From Opitutia bacterium Tous-C4FEB (GTDB lineage: Bacteria; Verrucomicrobiota; Verrucomicrobiia; Opitutales; Opitutaceae): a stretch of DNA of 64,000 nt. The notes below the pieces were generated by a model. It worked only from the letters and a program-made list of their open reading frames with translations, was not told the DNA's origin and made no database searches. The stretch lies in the NCBI GenBank assembly GCA_002304445.1, contig NEVA01000001.1:124001-188000 (forward strand). The letters are read 5' to 3'. Numbering within the stretch: the stretch's first letter is position 1; each line of letters starts with the position of its first letter. This document shows positions 26,095-34,774 of the stretch, one piece after another. The position numbers and the translations under genes are program-made.

Positions 26095-27975
26095 ATGCCC
26101 CACCTCCGCTCCCTTCTTCCTCTCACCCTGTCCGTCCTTCTCGCCCTATCCGCCGCCGCAGCCACGGCCGCGCCTACGACCAAACCCAACATCGTCTTCG
26201 TCATCACCGACGATCAGGGCTACGGCGATCTCGGCTTCACGGGCAATCCCATCGTCAAGACGCCGCACCTTGACCGGCTTTCCACCGAATCCTCGCAACT
26301 GAAAGACTACCATGTCGCGCCCACTTGCTCGCCCACGCGCGCCGCGCTGCTCACCGGCCATTGGACCAACCGCACCGGCGTGTGGCACACCGTCAACGGC
26401 CGCTCGATGCTGCGCGAAAACGAGATCACCGTCGGCCAGTTGCTCAAAGCCCACGGCTACGCCACCGGCATGTTCGGCAAGTGGCACCTCGGCGACAACT
26501 ACCCCTACCGCCCGCAGGACCGCGGTTTCACCGAGGTCTATTACCACGGCGGCGGCGGGGTCGGCCAGACGCCCGATCTCTGGGACAACTCCTACTTCGA
26601 CGGCAGCTATTTTCACAACAACCGCATCGTCGCCGCCAAGGGTTTTTGCACCGACGTGTTTTTCGCCGAGGCCCACCGCTTCATCCGCGAGCAAGCCGCC
26701 GCCAAAAAACCTTTCCTCGCCTACATCTCGCTCAACGCCCCGCACAGCCCGTTTCACGCCCCGCAAAACTACCTCGACCTCTACCCGCAGCAGCCGCCCG
26801 AACTCGCGTCGTTCTTCGGCATGATCACCAACATCGACGACAACGTCGGCACCACTCGCGCGCTCCTGCGTGAGCTCGGTATCGCCGACAACACGCTCTT
26901 CATTTTCACCACCGACAACGGCACCGCCACCGGCGAAAAAATCTTCAACGCCGGTATGCGCGGCAAAAAAGGCAGCGAATACGAGGGCGGCCACCGCGTG
27001 CCCCTCCTCGCCCACTGGCCCGCCGCCGGTTGGACGAAACCGCACGTCAACGACACGCTCAGCCACGCCGTCGACATCGTGCCCACGCTCCTCGACGTCA
27101 CCGGCGCGCCCACTCCCGCCGGCCTCAAGTTCGACGGCCGTTCCATTCGTCCGCTCCTCGATCCCGTCGCGGACACCGCCTCGTGGCCGCACGAGCGCAT
27201 GCTCGTCACTGATTCCCAGCGCGAGCGCGATCCGGTGAAGTGGAAACAGTCCGCCGTCATGTCCGGCCCGTGGCGGCTCATCAACGGCCAGGAACTTTAC
27301 GAAATCAAAGCCGATCCCGGCCAGCAGCGGAACCTCTTCGCCGAACAACCCGCGCGCGCCGCCAAAATGCGTGCGTTCTACGAGGCGTGGTGGGCCGAGC
27401 TGGAGCCGACCTTCGCGCAGACCACCGAGATTTACCTCGGCCATCCCGAGCATCCCGTCGTGAGTCTCACCGGCCACGACTGGATCCAGGAGGCCCTCCC
27501 GCCGTGGAACCAGCAGCACATCCGCGTCGCCGATGGATTCGCTCCCGCACGCCCCAACGCCGTCAAAGGCAAAAACGCGAAAGCTGCCGCCGCGCCCGCC
27601 GCGCCCGCCGAAAAATCCGTCCACGCCGGCCACTGGGCCGTGAAAGTCGTCACCGCCGGCCGCTACGAAATCAGCGTGCGCCGCTGGCCCGTCGAGGCGA
27701 ACCACCCGATCACCGCCGCGTTGCCCCCGGGTGAAAAAGTCCCCGGCGCCAGCGTCGCCTTCCGCGCCCGCCCCGGCGTCGCGATCCCCGCGACCACCGC
27801 CACGCTGCGCATCGGCGGACGCGACCTCGCTTCGTCGCCCGTGCGTGCCACCGACACTGCCATCGCCTTCACGACCACGCTCACCGCCGGTTCCCACCAA
27901 CTCGCCCCGGTCTTCACCACCGCCGACGGCCACGAAGTCGGCGCCTACTACGCGGTCGTCACGAAACTTCCCTGA
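26095..27975 (+). CDS. S1 family sulfatase with C-terminal beta-sandwich extension
   Basis: A 626-aa secreted sulfatase of the same subgroup as its upstream neighbour. Signal peptide about 1-26; DD at 39-40 in VITDDQGYGDLGF; Cys78 in TCSPTRAALLTGH; MFGKWHLGDNYPY; HGGGGVGQTPDLW; FTTDNGTATGEKIFNAGMRG. After the sulfatase core (to about 470) comes an Ala-rich linker and a module of about 120 residues starting HAGHWAVKVVTAGRYEIS, a beta-sandwich that could aid glycan binding. ATG at 26095 begins the signal peptide; an in-frame stretch further upstream overlaps the previous gene and is not used. It is followed by a 218-bp spacer with hairpins. Confidence 0.92.
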   Translation: MPHLRSLLPLTLSVLLALSAAAATAAPTTKPNIVFVITDDQGYGDLGFTGNPIVKTPHLDRLSTESSQLKDYHVAPTCSPTRAALLTGHWTNRTGVWHTVNGRSMLRENEITVGQLLKAHGYATGMFGKWHLGDNYPYRPQDRGFTEVYYHGGGGVGQTPDLWDNSYFDGSYFHNNRIVAAKGFCTDVFFAEAHRFIREQAAAKKPFLAYISLNAPHSPFHAPQNYLDLYPQQPPELASFFGMITNIDDNVGTTRALLRELGIADNTLFIFTTDNGTATGEKIFNAGMRGKKGSEYEGGHRVPLLAHWPAAGWTKPHVNDTLSHAVDIVPTLLDVTGAPTPAGLKFDGRSIRPLLDPVADTASWPHERMLVTDSQRERDPVKWKQSAVMSGPWRLINGQELYEIKADPGQQRNLFAEQPARAAKMRAFYEAWWAELEPTFAQTTEIYLGHPEHPVVSLTGHDWIQEALPPWNQQHIRVADGFAPARPNAVKGKNAKAAAAPAAPAEKSVHAGHWAVKVVTAGRYEISVRRWPVEANHPITAALPPGEKVPGASVAFRARPGVAIPATTATLRIGGRDLASSPVRATDTAIAFTTTLTAGSHQLAPVFTTADGHEVGAYYAVVTKLP

Positions 27976-28016
27976 GGCCTGCCTCGGAACGGGGACGTCC
28001 GCCAATCAAAACCAAT

Positions 28017-28063
28017 CCGCCGCTTTTTCGGCGGTGAGACGTTTCGGGGCAGGAACGTCTCAC
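28017..28063 (+). terminator. Double stem-loop downstream of a sulfatase
   Basis: CCGCCG and CGGCGG flank a CTTTTT loop (28017-28034). Overlapping its end, GTGAGACGTT (28034-28043) pairs perfectly with AACGTCTCAC (28054-28063). These lie in the 218-bp spacer before mqo, one of the longest gaps in the plus-strand run, and may separate transcription units. No T-tract follows the second stem, so the terminator call is tentative; a dispersed palindromic repeat is the alternative. Confidence 0.4.
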
Positions 28064-28193
28064 CTGCGATTCAGTGCTGGAGCGATTCCGGACTCGGTCA
28101 GAACGCGGACCCACCGCGATCACCCCGAATTCGCCCTTGCCCTTCGTCACTTGGCCCTAGGCAGTGGCCGTGGCTATCTTCGCCCTGCCTCCC

Positions 28194-29690
28194 ATGCCTC
28201 GCTCTGACGCGCACCCCGACATCATCCTCATCGGCAGCGGCATCATGTCCGCGCATGTCGGCACGATGCTCAAGCGGCTCGACCCCCGCCTCTCGATTCA
28301 CGTTTACGAGGGGGCCGACGCCTTCGCCCGCGAAAGCTCCGACGGCTGGGCCAACGCCGGCACCGGCCACGCCGGCCTCTGCGAACTCAACTATACGCCG
28401 CCGCCCATCACGCCCGGCGCGCCCGTCGACGTCACCAAAGCCGTCGAAATCTTCACGCGCTTCGACCAATCCCTTCAGTTCTGGAGCTACGCGGTCGCCC
28501 ACGGGCTCGCCCCGCGGCCGGCCGACTTTATCCGCGCCGTCCCGCACCTCAGCTTTGTTCGCGGCGCAGCACCCATCGCCTATCTGCGCGCCCGTCATAC
28601 CGCGCTGTCGGCGCATCCGTTCTTCCGCACCATGGAGTTCAGCACCGATCGCGCTTTGATCCGCCGGTGGGCTCCGCTCCTCGTCGACGGCCGCGACGCC
28701 GAACCCATCGCCGTCACCAAAATCGACGCCGGCACCGATGTGAATTTCGGCGAACTCGCCCGCCAACTCCTCGCCTGGCTCGGCGCGCAGGAAGGCTGCC
28801 GCGTCGTCGCGGGCCACCGCGTCACGCGCCTGAACCGCGCCGATGCCGACTGGGAACTCACCGTCCGCGACCCCGCCTCGGGCAGATCGCACTCCGCCCG
28901 CGCCCGCTTCGTTTTCATCGGTGCCGGCGGCGGCACGTTGCAACTCCTCCAATCCAGCGGCCTGCCTGTCGCCCACGGTCTCGCCGCCTTTCCCATCGCC
29001 GGCCAATGGCTGGTCTGCGAAAACCCCGCCGTCGTCGCCCGCCACTTGGCCAAGGTCTACGGCTCGCCTCCGCCCGACTCCGGCGCCCTCGGTGGCCCCC
29101 ACCTCGACGTCCGCCATCTCGACGGCAAACGCGCACTGCTCTTCGGACCCTTCGCCACGTGGACGACCAAGTTCCTCCAACGCACCGGGAACCTCATCGA
29201 CCTGCCGGCTTCGCTCCGCACGCACAACCTCGCGACCCTCCTCCGCACCGGCCTGCACCAGCGCGTTCTCGTCCGCTTTCTCGCGCAACAAGCCACCCAG
29301 AGCATGGCCGCCCGCCTGCGCGCCCTCCGCGTGTTCTACCCCGGGGCTGATCCCGCCGATTGGCGCCTCGTCGACGCCGGCATCCGCGTGCAGGCGTTGA
29401 AGAAATCCGACGCCGGCCGGCTCTCCTTCGGCACCGAGGTCGTCACCGCCCCCGACGGCTCTCTCGCCGCGCTGCTTGGTGCTTCCCCCGGCGCTTCCGT
29501 CGCCGCGAACATCGCGCTGCAAATCATCCAAACTTGTTTCCTCGACCGCCTGCACACGCCCGATGGCCACGCCCGCATGAAAGCGATGGTTCCGACCTTC
29601 GACCTCGATCTAACGGCGCCGGGGACCAGCCTCGACTACGCCCGCCTCTCCACCCAAATTGACGATCTCCTCCGCCTGCGTCCCGCCTGA
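28194..29690 (+). CDS. mqo: Malate:quinone oxidoreductase
   Basis: A 498-aa FAD-dependent membrane-associated enzyme oxidising malate to oxaloacetate and passing electrons to quinone (TCA cycle). The N-terminal dinucleotide-binding motif DIILIGSGIMSAHVGTML is followed by ESSDGWANAGTGHAG and LCELNYTP, both strong Mqo signatures; DVNFGELARQL and LRVFYPGADPADWRLVDAG occur later in the expected order, and length is normal. ATG at 28194 is chosen over an in-frame GTG at 28164. Mqo is a central-metabolism enzyme and has no obvious sulfatase link; hairpins upstream and a 133-bp gap downstream suggest it may be its own unit. Confidence 0.95.
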   Translation: MPRSDAHPDIILIGSGIMSAHVGTMLKRLDPRLSIHVYEGADAFARESSDGWANAGTGHAGLCELNYTPPPITPGAPVDVTKAVEIFTRFDQSLQFWSYAVAHGLAPRPADFIRAVPHLSFVRGAAPIAYLRARHTALSAHPFFRTMEFSTDRALIRRWAPLLVDGRDAEPIAVTKIDAGTDVNFGELARQLLAWLGAQEGCRVVAGHRVTRLNRADADWELTVRDPASGRSHSARARFVFIGAGGGTLQLLQSSGLPVAHGLAAFPIAGQWLVCENPAVVARHLAKVYGSPPPDSGALGGPHLDVRHLDGKRALLFGPFATWTTKFLQRTGNLIDLPASLRTHNLATLLRTGLHQRVLVRFLAQQATQSMAARLRALRVFYPGADPADWRLVDAGIRVQALKKSDAGRLSFGTEVVTAPDGSLAALLGASPGASVAANIALQIIQTCFLDRLHTPDGHARMKAMVPTFDLDLTAPGTSLDYARLSTQIDDLLRLRPA

Positions 29691-29823
29691 CTGCTCCGAG
29701 CCCCACGTGCGCTAACCCCGCCTTTCCGACCATCCCGCTTGACCGACCCGAAATCTCCCGGCACGCCGCTCTTCTTCCGCTTTGTTGCAACCTCCACCCA
29801 CCCCGCCCGTCTCGCCCCTACCG

Positions 29824-31737
29824 ATGCCTTCCCTCCTATTTTCCGCCCCAGCCCGCCTGCTCGCGCTCTCACTTGCACTCCTGATTTCCCTCTCCGCCTC
29901 GGCCGCCGACCGCCCCAACATTCTCTGGCTCACGAGCGAAGACCACGGACCCGAGATGGGTTGCTACGGCGACGCCAACGCCCGCACGCCCAATATCGAT
30001 GCGCTCGCCGCACAGGGCATGATTTTCAAAAAAGCTTGGTCCAACCACCCTGTGTGCGCTCCCGCCCGCACCACCATCGCCACCGGCTTCTACGGCGAGA
30101 GTTCCGGCGCGATTCACATGCGCTCCATGGTGCCGCTCGCCAACGGCGCGAAGCTCTACCCGGACTACCTTCGCGAGGCCGGCTACTACACCACCAACAA
30201 CGCCAAAGAGGATTACAACGTCCCCAAATCCGCCCAGACGTGGCACGTTTCCTCCAAACAAGCGCACTGGAGAGATCGTGCCGCCGGCCAGCCGTTCTTC
30301 GCCGTGTTCAACTCCGAGAAAAGCCACGAGAGCCAGATTCGCACCCGGCCTCACAACGCCATCGCCGATCCGGCGAAGATGCGGATCCCCGCCTACCATC
30401 CTGATCTGCCCGAGGTCCGCCAAGATTGGGCGCAATATTACGACAAGGTCTCCGCCGCCGACGCCGACGCCGGGGTCCGCCTCAAAGAACTCGCCGCCGC
30501 CGGCCTCGCCGAGGATACGATCGTCTTTTACTACGGCGACCACGGCAGCGGCATGCCCCGCAGCAAACGCTGGCCCTCCAACTCTGGCCTGCACGTCCCC
30601 ATGGTCGTCTACTTCCCGCAAAAGTGGCGGCACCTCGCCCCAAAAGAGTATCAACCCGGCGGCAAGTCCGACCGCCTCGTCAGCTTCGTCGATCTCGCAC
30701 CCACCGTGCTGAGCCTCGCGGGGATCAAGCCGCCCGCCGCGATGCAGGGCCACGCTTTCGCCGGCCCGTTTCAGACCGAGCCCCAGCCCTACCTTTACGG
30801 CGCCCGCGGCCGTATGGATGAGCGCCAAGATTTTGTCCGCTCCATCACCGACGGCCGCTACGTTTACCTGCGGAATTTCTTCCCCCACGTCTCGCCGGCC
30901 CAACGAGTCGCGTATCAATTCGAGACGCCCACGACCCGCGTGTGGCGCGCCGCTTTCGACGCCGGCAAAACCAACGACGCGCAGTCCATCTTCTGGCGCA
31001 CGCCCAAGGCTCCCGAAGAACTCTACGATCTCGCCACCGACCGCGACGAAGTCATCAACCTCGCCGCCTCGCCCGCCCACCGCGCGGTCCTTGAAAAACT
31101 CCGCGCCGCCCAACGCGCCCACCTCACCCGCGTGCGCGACCTCGGCTTTCTCCCCGAGGGCGAGATGCACGCCCGCGCCGCCGGGCTCGCGCCCTACGAC
31201 CTCGCACGCGATGAAAAGAAATACCCTTTCTCGCGCCTCTACGCCGCCGCCGATCTCGCCTCCGGCCTTGATCCCGCCGCCGTCCCGCAGTTGCGCACCC
31301 TGGCGACCGATCCCGATGCAGCCGCGCGCTATTGGGGCGTGATCGGCTTGCTCATGCGCGGCACGTCGGCCGTCTCGGGCGATCTTCCGCTGCTCCGCCG
31401 CGCCCTCGGCGACTCGTCGCCGCTCGTCCGCATCGTCGCCGCCGAAGCGCTCGGCACCTACGGCCCACCCGCCGATCTTTCGCCGGTCCTCACCGTCCTC
31501 GGCGAACTCGCCGCGCCCGATAAAAACGGCGTCTTCACCGCCATGGCCGCCCTCAGCGCGATCGAAGCCCTCGGCCCCAAAGCCGCTCCGCTTCTGCCCC
31601 TCCTGCGCGGACTCAAAGGCGAAGCCGGTTCGCCTGATCCTCGTTTCGCCTCCTACGTCCCGCGCCTCATCGTGAATCTCACCGGCGACACCTCCGCCGC
31701 CAAAACCAAGAACAAGAAAAAATCCTCCACCCCATGA
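29824..31737 (+). CDS. S1 family sulfatase, heparan N-sulfatase-like, with helical C-terminal extension
   Basis: A 637-aa secreted sulfatase resembling N-sulfoglucosamine sulfohydrolase (sulfamidase) proteins. Signal peptide about 1-28. The metal pair is written SEDHGPEMGCYGD (Glu39-Asp40 instead of Asp-Asp), the nucleophile is Cys78 in CAPARTTIATG, so the fourth motif position is Ala rather than Ser/Thr, and GKWH is replaced by NAKEDYNVP (Lys128). YYGDHGSGMPRSKRW gives the second metal site. Residues about 490-630 are Ala/Leu-rich repeats (VRIVAAEALGTYG) resembling HEAT repeats. It overlaps the next sulfatase gene by 4 bp. N- or O-sulfate specificity cannot be settled from sequence. Confidence 0.9.
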   Translation: MPSLLFSAPARLLALSLALLISLSASAADRPNILWLTSEDHGPEMGCYGDANARTPNIDALAAQGMIFKKAWSNHPVCAPARTTIATGFYGESSGAIHMRSMVPLANGAKLYPDYLREAGYYTTNNAKEDYNVPKSAQTWHVSSKQAHWRDRAAGQPFFAVFNSEKSHESQIRTRPHNAIADPAKMRIPAYHPDLPEVRQDWAQYYDKVSAADADAGVRLKELAAAGLAEDTIVFYYGDHGSGMPRSKRWPSNSGLHVPMVVYFPQKWRHLAPKEYQPGGKSDRLVSFVDLAPTVLSLAGIKPPAAMQGHAFAGPFQTEPQPYLYGARGRMDERQDFVRSITDGRYVYLRNFFPHVSPAQRVAYQFETPTTRVWRAAFDAGKTNDAQSIFWRTPKAPEELYDLATDRDEVINLAASPAHRAVLEKLRAAQRAHLTRVRDLGFLPEGEMHARAAGLAPYDLARDEKKYPFSRLYAAADLASGLDPAAVPQLRTLATDPDAAARYWGVIGLLMRGTSAVSGDLPLLRRALGDSSPLVRIVAAEALGTYGPPADLSPVLTVLGELAAPDKNGVFTAMAALSAIEALGPKAAPLLPLLRGLKGEAGSPDPRFASYVPRLIVNLTGDTSAAKTKNKKKSSTP

Positions 31738-33263
31738 GCACCTTGCGCCCTCTCTCATTCTCTCCGTCCCTCCTTCTCTCCCTCTCTCTTTCTCTCCTCT
31801 TCGCCCTTTCCGCCTCCGCCGCCAGCTCACCCGCCGCGCCCAAGCGCCCCAACGTCCTCTTCATCGCCGTCGACGACCTGCGCAACGACCTCGGCGCTCT
31901 CGGCGCGGCCCACGCCCGCACCCCGCAACTCGACGCCTTCGCCGCCACCGCGCGCATTTTTTCGCATCACTACGTCCAGGTGCCCACCTGCGGCGCCTCG
32001 CGCACCGCCCTGCTGCGGGGTCGCTATCCTTCCGAGGCCGCCCACGTCGGCAACGGCGGCATCGCCACCACCCACTCCACGTGGGGCGACGCGAATCTTC
32101 CCGCGTGGTTTCTTCGCAACGGCTACCGCACCTACGCGCTCGGTAAAATCACCCATCACCCCGGCGGCCGCACCGGCAAGCTCTGGCACGACGGCCCCGA
32201 AGAACTCCCCGGCGCCTGGACGCGCTCATGGATTCCGCAAACCCCGTGGAACGAAGCCGAGAACATCATGCACGGTTACGCCAACGGTGTCCCACGCACC
32301 CCCGGCAAAACCCCGCCCCTCGAGGCCCACGCCGGTCCTGACTCCGCTTTTCCCGACGCTTGGATTGCAGACGAGGCCGTAAAAAATCTCCGCGACCTCT
32401 CCGCTTCCTCCGAGCCTTGGTTTTTTGCCGTCGGCTTCTTCAAGCCACATCTTCCGTTCGCCGCGCCGAAACGATATTTCGACCTGCACGATCCCGAGAA
32501 AATTCCCGCCCTTGATCCCGCCGCCGCCGCCAAACCCGCCTGGCCTTCGACGTGGCACGCCAGCAACGAATTTCGAAAAAACTACGGCCACGCCGGCCGC
32601 GACCCCGACACCGATCCCGCCTACACCCGCGAGGTTCGCCGGGCCTACGCCGCCGCCACCAGCTACGTCGATGCCCAGATCGGCCGCGTGCTCGAAGCGC
32701 TAAAAACCCTCGATCCCGCCGGCAACACCATCGTCGTCGTCTGGAGCGACCACGGTCTCCTCCTCGGCGAACACGGCATCTGGGGCAAACACTGCCTCTA
32801 CGAGCACTCCTTGCGTTCCCCGCTCATGATTCGCGCTCCCGGCCTCGCCCAACCCGGCGTGACCAGCGCCGCCCTCGTCGAGACCATCGACATCTTTCCC
32901 ACCCTCGCCGATCTCTGCGGCCTGAGTGCGCCCGCCGCCCTCGACGGCCGCAGCCTCCGCCCCCAACTCGACCGCCCCGCCACCCCCGCCGCGAAACCCG
33001 CCCGCGGTTTCTGGACCGACGGCCAACGCACGATTCGCACCGAGCGTTGGCGTCTCATCGCCGCCCGCGCCGCCGACGGCTCCCCGCAGTTCGAGCTCTT
33101 CGATTACGCGAACGACCCGCTCGAGACGCGCAACGTCGCCGCCGCCCACCCCGCTGTCATCCGCGACCTTCTCGCCCAGCTCGCGCGCTTGCCCGAGATT
33201 CCGGCGCCCGCCACCAAAGCGTCCAAGAAATCGAAGACGTCCGCGGCCCCCTCGCCTCTTTGA
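31734..33263 (+). CDS. S1 family sulfatase, iduronate-2-sulfatase-like, CGASR nucleophile motif
   Basis: A 509-aa secreted sulfatase of the iduronate-2-sulfatase-like branch. The signal peptide (about 1-30) is an extreme Ser/Leu repeat encoded by a CT-rich tract. Core features: IAVDDLRNDLGALG (Asp47-Asp48), Cys86 in TCGASRTALLRGR with Ala replacing the usual Pro, LGKITHHPGG as the family form of GKWH, and WSDHGLLLGEHGIWGKHCLYE-type metal site, here split as WSDHGLLLGEHGIWGK. Its ATG overlaps the previous stop (ATGA), and its own stop TGA overlaps the TTG start of the next sulfatase, making a tightly coupled trio. Confidence 0.93.
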   Translation: MSTLRPLSFSPSLLLSLSLSLLFALSASAASSPAAPKRPNVLFIAVDDLRNDLGALGAAHARTPQLDAFAATARIFSHHYVQVPTCGASRTALLRGRYPSEAAHVGNGGIATTHSTWGDANLPAWFLRNGYRTYALGKITHHPGGRTGKLWHDGPEELPGAWTRSWIPQTPWNEAENIMHGYANGVPRTPGKTPPLEAHAGPDSAFPDAWIADEAVKNLRDLSASSEPWFFAVGFFKPHLPFAAPKRYFDLHDPEKIPALDPAAAAKPAWPSTWHASNEFRKNYGHAGRDPDTDPAYTREVRRAYAAATSYVDAQIGRVLEALKTLDPAGNTIVVVWSDHGLLLGEHGIWGKHCLYEHSLRSPLMIRAPGLAQPGVTSAALVETIDIFPTLADLCGLSAPAALDGRSLRPQLDRPATPAAKPARGFWTDGQRTIRTERWRLIAARAADGSPQFELFDYANDPLETRNVAAAHPAVIRDLLAQLARLPEIPAPATKASKKSKTSAAPSPL

Positions 33264-34744
33264 AACTGCTCCTAGTCTTCACCCTGCCGGCACTGGTCCT
33301 TGCATCCGTCGGGCTGACCCTAGCCGCCCGCGCCGCCCCGGCTCCGCCCGCCAAGCCCAACATCGTCTACATCCTTGCCGACGACCTCGGCTGGACCGAC
33401 CTCGCCTGCCAGGGCTCCAACTACTACGCGACGCCCCACCTTGACCGGCTCGCCGCCCAGGGCGTGCGCATGCTGCGCTATTACAACTCACAGAACTGCG
33501 CCCCCACCCGCGCCGCGTTGATGAGCGGTCAATACGCCCCCCGCACCGGCATCTACACGGTCGGCACCCTCGAACGCGGCGAGGCTGCCGACCGCCGCAT
33601 GAAGGTACCGGCCAACGTCAACCAGCTCCCGCTCGACAAATTTATTTTACCGCAGGCGCTCAAGGCCGCCGGTTATGCCACGGGCATGTTCGGCAAATGG
33701 CATCTCGGCAACGCCGGCGACTACCATCCGAGCCGTCGCGGCTTCGACGAAGCGCTCGTCTCCGACAACAAACATTTCAATTTCACCACCATCCCGCCCG
33801 CCGACTATCCGGCCGGTCAGTATTTCGCCGACTTCGTCACCGACCGCGCCGTGGACTTCATCGGTCGCCACCGCGACCGGCCTTTTTTCCTCTACGTGCC
33901 GCATTTCGCCGTGCACACGCCGATTCAGGCGAAGCCCGACTACATCGCCGCGTGGGAAAAGAAGCGGCCCCAGGGCACGCATTGGAATCCCACCTACGCC
34001 GCCATGATTCAGAGCGTCGACGAAAGCGTCGGCCGCATCGTGGCGCGCCTCGAAGAACTCAAACTCACCGACAACACCATCATCATTTTCTCCTCCGACA
34101 ACGGCGGCCTCGGCGGTTACCAAAGCACCGAAGCGCCATCCGAGAAAAAGGGATTCACCGACAATTCTCCGCTCCGTGGCGGCAAGGGCACCCTCTACGA
34201 AGGCGGCACGCGTGTCCCGTTTATCGTCCGCTGGCCCGGCGTCGTGCCCGCCGGCCGCACGAGCGACGTCCCGGTGGCGCACGTCGACGTGTATCCGACG
34301 TTGCTGGACCTCGTCGGCGGCACTCCGCGCGCCGGCTACACGCTCGACGGCGTGAGCTTCGCCCCCGTGCTGCGCGACCCGTCGGCCACGCTTCCACGCG
34401 AGGCGCTCTACTGGCATTTCCCCGGCTACCTCGAATCCTATGTCCACCCGCGCGGTTGGCGCACCTCGCCCGTCGGCGCGATTCACGCCGGCGAGTTTAA
34501 GTTGCTCGAATTTTTCGAGACCGGCACCGTCGAACTCTACAACCTTCGCGACGACATCGGTGAGAGCCGCAACCTCGCCGCCAAGGCCCCCGCCAAAGTC
34601 CAGGAGCTGCGCGCCAAGCTGGCCGCATGGCGCACCCAAATCGGCGCCGCCATGCCCACAATGAAAACCGCCGCCGAGCTCGCCGCCACCCCCGCCGCGT
34701 CGTCAACCGGCAAACAGGGCAAAAATAAAAAGAATCAAAACTAA
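33260..34744 (+). CDS. S1 family sulfatase starting at TTG
   Basis: A 494-aa secreted sulfatase resembling N-acetylgalactosamine-6-sulfatase/arylsulfatase types. The sequence has no ATG near the N-terminus: TTG at 33260 overlaps the upstream stop (TTGA) and immediately gives a signal peptide (KLLLVFTLPALVLASVGL), so it is chosen. The frame is open far upstream, but that part is arginine-rich and lies antiphase over the previous gene. Motifs: YILADDLGWTDL (DD at 41-42), Cys80 in NCAPTRAALMSGQ, MFGKWHLGNAG, FSSDNGGLGG and RGGKGTLYEGGTRVPF. It resembles the sulfatase at 54274-55680 in its RGxKGTLYEGG and RPFFLYVPHFAVH regions. Confidence 0.9.
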   Translation: MKLLLVFTLPALVLASVGLTLAARAAPAPPAKPNIVYILADDLGWTDLACQGSNYYATPHLDRLAAQGVRMLRYYNSQNCAPTRAALMSGQYAPRTGIYTVGTLERGEAADRRMKVPANVNQLPLDKFILPQALKAAGYATGMFGKWHLGNAGDYHPSRRGFDEALVSDNKHFNFTTIPPADYPAGQYFADFVTDRAVDFIGRHRDRPFFLYVPHFAVHTPIQAKPDYIAAWEKKRPQGTHWNPTYAAMIQSVDESVGRIVARLEELKLTDNTIIIFSSDNGGLGGYQSTEAPSEKKGFTDNSPLRGGKGTLYEGGTRVPFIVRWPGVVPAGRTSDVPVAHVDVYPTLLDLVGGTPRAGYTLDGVSFAPVLRDPSATLPREALYWHFPGYLESYVHPRGWRTSPVGAIHAGEFKLLEFFETGTVELYNLRDDIGESRNLAAKAPAKVQELRAKLAAWRTQIGAAMPTMKTAAELAATPAASSTGKQGKNKKNQN

Positions 34745-34774
34745 CCACCGCGAAATCGCATTTCCCACCTTCTT

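Noticed and set aside
26146-28005. Minus-strand open frame of about 619 codons, and similar long antisense frames over other sulfatases
   Set aside because: High-GC coding DNA produces long antisense frames. These translate to Gly/Ala/Val/Arg-rich sequence without motifs, and each sits opposite a sulfatase with intact catalytic motifs.
32552-33259. N-terminal extension of the sulfatase at 33260, starting with an ATG inside the previous gene
   Set aside because: The extension is arginine- and proline-rich, overlaps the preceding sulfatase in another frame, and would bury the signal peptide.
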